A stretch of 64,000 nucleotides of DNA from NCBI RefSeq assembly GCF_964204865.1, contig NC_135250.1:19583395-19647394 (forward strand). The letters are read 5' to 3'. Every line of letters starts with the position of its first letter. Within the stretch, counting starts at the first letter, position 1. Below the pieces are notes generated by a model, which did no database searches, had not been told where the DNA came from, and was given only the letters and a program-made list of their open reading frames with translations. This DNA is from Styela clava. Taxonomy: Eukaryota > Chordata > Ascidiacea > Stolidobranchia > Styelidae. Position numbers and translations under genes: made by a program. Below are positions 62,401 through 64,000 of this stretch, piece by piece.

Positions 62401-63965
62401 TTAAAGATATTTCTTGGTAAACCCACCCCTTTGATTTTCAGACATGACCCTTTCATTTAATAATTTCTACAGCAGGAGTATCAACCAATTTCTGTTATAA
62501 ACCCTGCAAAGTTTGGCCACTGGAGCAAGGGTCATGTGACATTGGTTTCCTTGCGAACCTCTGAAATTTTGTAAAAAGCCGTCTCTAGTTATGAGCTTCA
62601 ACTATTTGGCCAATACTTAACCGCTTCAAGGATTTTGTAACATTTTAGCTTATACAACACATCGTATATTAGATCCCGCCAAATATGACTGCGCTATAAT
62701 GGAAATCTAAAACTGTGAAATCGAGAAATGTTAACATGAAATTTTTTCGCGTTTTCAAAGTTATTCCCATTGGTGATTTTGGAGGCCAAACTAAGTTAAC
62801 CGATTACCTAACATGTGCAGGCCACAATTTCTTCAGATCACATTACAGTACAGTATATATATATAGTGAGTAAGTTATGTTTCCGTGATTTTGAAAATTA
62901 ACACTTTTTAGTGACCATTGGAAACGACTTCAGATCAACTCTGGAAAAATGTATGAAAATGGTGGTAATTGTGACCCCAGAATTAATTCAACAAAACGAT
63001 ATTGAAATATTCAAAACATACGAGGTGAGCATAATGGACTGGTGCCGTTGTCAAAAAACTTTTCGTGCTAATTTTTCGTGCTATTATTTTTGGCGTGAAT
63101 ACAACTTTGTTTGCTTAATTTTTGCCTACTACGTTATATATATGCCTGCTTTGCCCCTACCGCAACCACTCGGGTAAGGTATATATCCTGAAGGGCGCAA
63201 AAATTTGCCGCACAAAAGGTCAGCCTCCGTGTTTGTAAGCATCGAGTAAGTGATGAGTTTTACGTATTCAACCCTCTTGTTCGAAATGTATTTGATAGAA
63301 TAGATATCGTTTTGATTCAATAAAAACCATTTCATTACACCCAGCGTGAGATGATTGGTTTTATTTGGGGTTCATTCAAAATTTTATTCAAACGATTCAT
63401 TGAATATCGTAAGTTTCATTTTCAAATTCGAAAAAATATCTTTGATTGCTTACTCCAGACTATATGATGTACTAGTTGTAATAGAAGATTACTGTATTGA
63501 TTATTTTAAATATGACCACTCAGGGACTTCGAGAAAGTGTGAAAAAAGACTTGGGAATAGTTTTTGTGTGCTCTAAAGACATGAAGAAAGAGTTGACTAA
63601 AAGAGCTAGGGAAAATGATACCGTCGCCATCACCATAAAAAAATTTATGAAAAAGCAGGTATTATCCATAACATATATTTACACATTACAATAGAAATGG
63701 CAGATTCGTAACTGACTTGTAAGGCCTTCATAAAAATTTCAAACGTTAATAAACTTGCATAATTCCTAATAAACGAATCCTTTGCCATCGTCCAACAAAA
63801 GTATTTTTATAACAATTATTATTTTAGGGTAACACGAACATAGTGTGGAAGAAAAATAAGACAAGAAGAATGAAACGGGCTTTGTATGTTGCACTTCCAA
63901 ATGTTGAAACAGTTGAATACAGAGATGATATTGAAGATAAATGCTATGAGAACACAGTTGTGTAG
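53485..63965 (+). CDS. Interleukin-1-receptor-like protein: Ig domains, TM, TIR
   Basis: Fifteen coding exons join in phase: 53485-53563, 53867-53997, 54997-55122, 55455-55584, 57171-57337, 57480-57582, 58339-58477, 59341-59397, 59763-59870, 60663-60805, 61265-61363, 61763-61906, 62912-63024, 63485-63658, 63828-63965. All introns are GT-AG; the product is 616 residues, near the family's usual 550-700. Residues 1-22 are a signal peptide (MAMTSVSLNILFGLICG). Three Ig-like regions follow: the first is poorly defined (C71, W87, C135); the second has C154, W179 in WYKDC and C226 in GLYHC; the third has C275, W290 and C359 in DSGVYTC. Residues about 384-408 form the membrane span, split by an intron. 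A TIR domain covers about 429-600: DKYLAYLVY (box 1), a diverged BB-loop region, VVIVTPELI, LGIVFVC, and a C-terminal IVWKK...RALYVALP equivalent to box 3. IL-1R-family receptors bind cytokines and signal through TIR contacts with MyD88-type adaptors; the ligand here is unknown. The exon 14 start could also be 63488. The 3' UTR runs off the window. Confidence 0.88.
53808..53831. repeat. (AT)n microsatellite in intron 1 of the receptor gene
   Basis: About twelve uninterrupted AT dinucleotides lie 35 bases before the acceptor of exon 2. Likely length-polymorphic; no function is implied. Confidence 0.9.
55915..57077. mobile_element. Non-autonomous hAT-type DNA transposon, 1147 bp, with 8-bp target duplications
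   Basis: The element spans 55923-57069, inside intron 4 of the receptor gene. Its ends are imperfect inverted repeats: the left begins TAGGACTACCAAC and the right, read as reverse complement, begins TAGGGTTGCCAAC, 10 of 13 bases matching. Flanking 8-base direct repeats are tatcgatt (55915-55922) and tattgatt (57070-57077), 7 of 8 identical, the target size of hAT transposons. Subterminal cccggaatgg motifs occur near both ends. No long transposase frame remains. A G-rich run (56324-56345) interrupts it. It inserted between exons and left the splice sites intact. Confidence 0.75.
56324..56345 (+). repeat. Poly-G tract
   Basis: About 21 of 22 bases are G, broken by one T, inside the hAT-type element in intron 4. 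Such runs can form G-quadruplexes and are prone to length errors in sequencing, so the exact length is uncertain. Confidence 0.85.
58600..59000. other. Intron 7 sequence with opposed cccatccca / gggatggga blocks
   Basis: The stretch between exons 7 and 8 of the receptor gene begins near 58660 with cccatcccatggga and ends near 58945 with gggatgggatgggacggg, in opposite orientation about 280 bases apart. It could be a small inverted-repeat element, but no target duplication is evident. The open frames inside are not supported as exons. Confidence 0.3.
61934..62350 (+). mobile_element. Second copy of the array-edge transposon relic, in intron 12 of the receptor gene
   Basis: Starts CAGGGTAGTTCAGG at 61934. 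It shares recognisable blocks with the reverse complement of 44760-45125: gacccgcgtcgc against gcccgcgtcgc, ggtgttgtttcgt against gatgttgtttcgt, ttgttacatccctgat against ttgttacatccttaat, gctagctgacgcaactagc against gctagctgaagcaactagc, and aaccagcctaaa near 62320. The copies are well diverged, so the insertions are old. The CAGGG start suits a hAT-type end. Confidence 0.6.
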
Positions 63966-64000
63966 ATCCATGTGACATCTTCACCGGAATCATGACAAAA

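Noticed and set aside
63346-63576. Open frame ending LYDVLVVIEDYCIDYFKYDH as an alternative TIR exon
   Set aside because: It is in the wrong phase after exon 13. The overlapping frame starting at 63485 joins in phase and continues with recognisable TIR C-terminal sequence into exon 15.

Overview
This is eukaryotic (animal) nuclear DNA: spliced genes with GT-AG introns, AT-rich intergenic sequence, transposon relics and very long tandem arrays. The best lineage clue is an interleukin-1-receptor-like gene (three Ig-like regions, one membrane span, an intracellular TIR domain) beside a gene for a small CRIP-type LIM protein. With the compact introns this suggests an invertebrate deuterostome, perhaps a tunicate, but the species cannot be fixed from the sequence alone.

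Region 1 (1 to about 8363) is a minisatellite with a 51-bp unit, about 164 copies. It contains a higher-order duplication of 2652 bp (52 units). Because 51 is divisible by three, long periodic open frames appear on both strands; I do not regard them as genes.

Region 2 (about 8364 to 44329) is a tandem array of about 82 units averaging 439 bp. Read on the minus strand, each unit carries a U6 spliceosomal snRNA gene: a 5' stem-loop closed by a UUCG loop, the ACAGAGA box, the AGC triad, the internal stem-loop and a T-run terminator, preceded by a TATA element about 25 bp upstream. By eye only about 26 units keep an intact ACAGAGA box. The others fall into recurring classes with changes in this splicing-critical box (ACAGGGA, ACACAGA, ACAGAAA, ACTGAGA). 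The array is a patchwork of higher-order repeats of about 0.88, 1.76, 2.12, 2.2 and 3.53 kb, plus larger duplicated blocks, as expected from repeated unequal exchange.

Region 3 (44.3 to 64 kb) is unique sequence. It holds a transposon-like relic at the array edge, a complete four-exon CRIP-like gene on the minus strand (CDS 45568-48446), several weak minus-strand candidate exons near 50-51 kb, and a 15-exon IL-1-receptor-like gene on the plus strand (CDS 53485-63965, 616 residues) that fills the rest of the window. The receptor's TIR domain lacks a recognisable BB-loop motif. Its introns contain a 1147-bp hAT-type non-autonomous transposon with 8-bp target duplications and a second copy of the relic found at the array edge.

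The pieces are not an operon. The U6 array would supply spliceosomal RNA by Pol III transcription running leftwards toward the minisatellite. The two protein genes are independent Pol II units.
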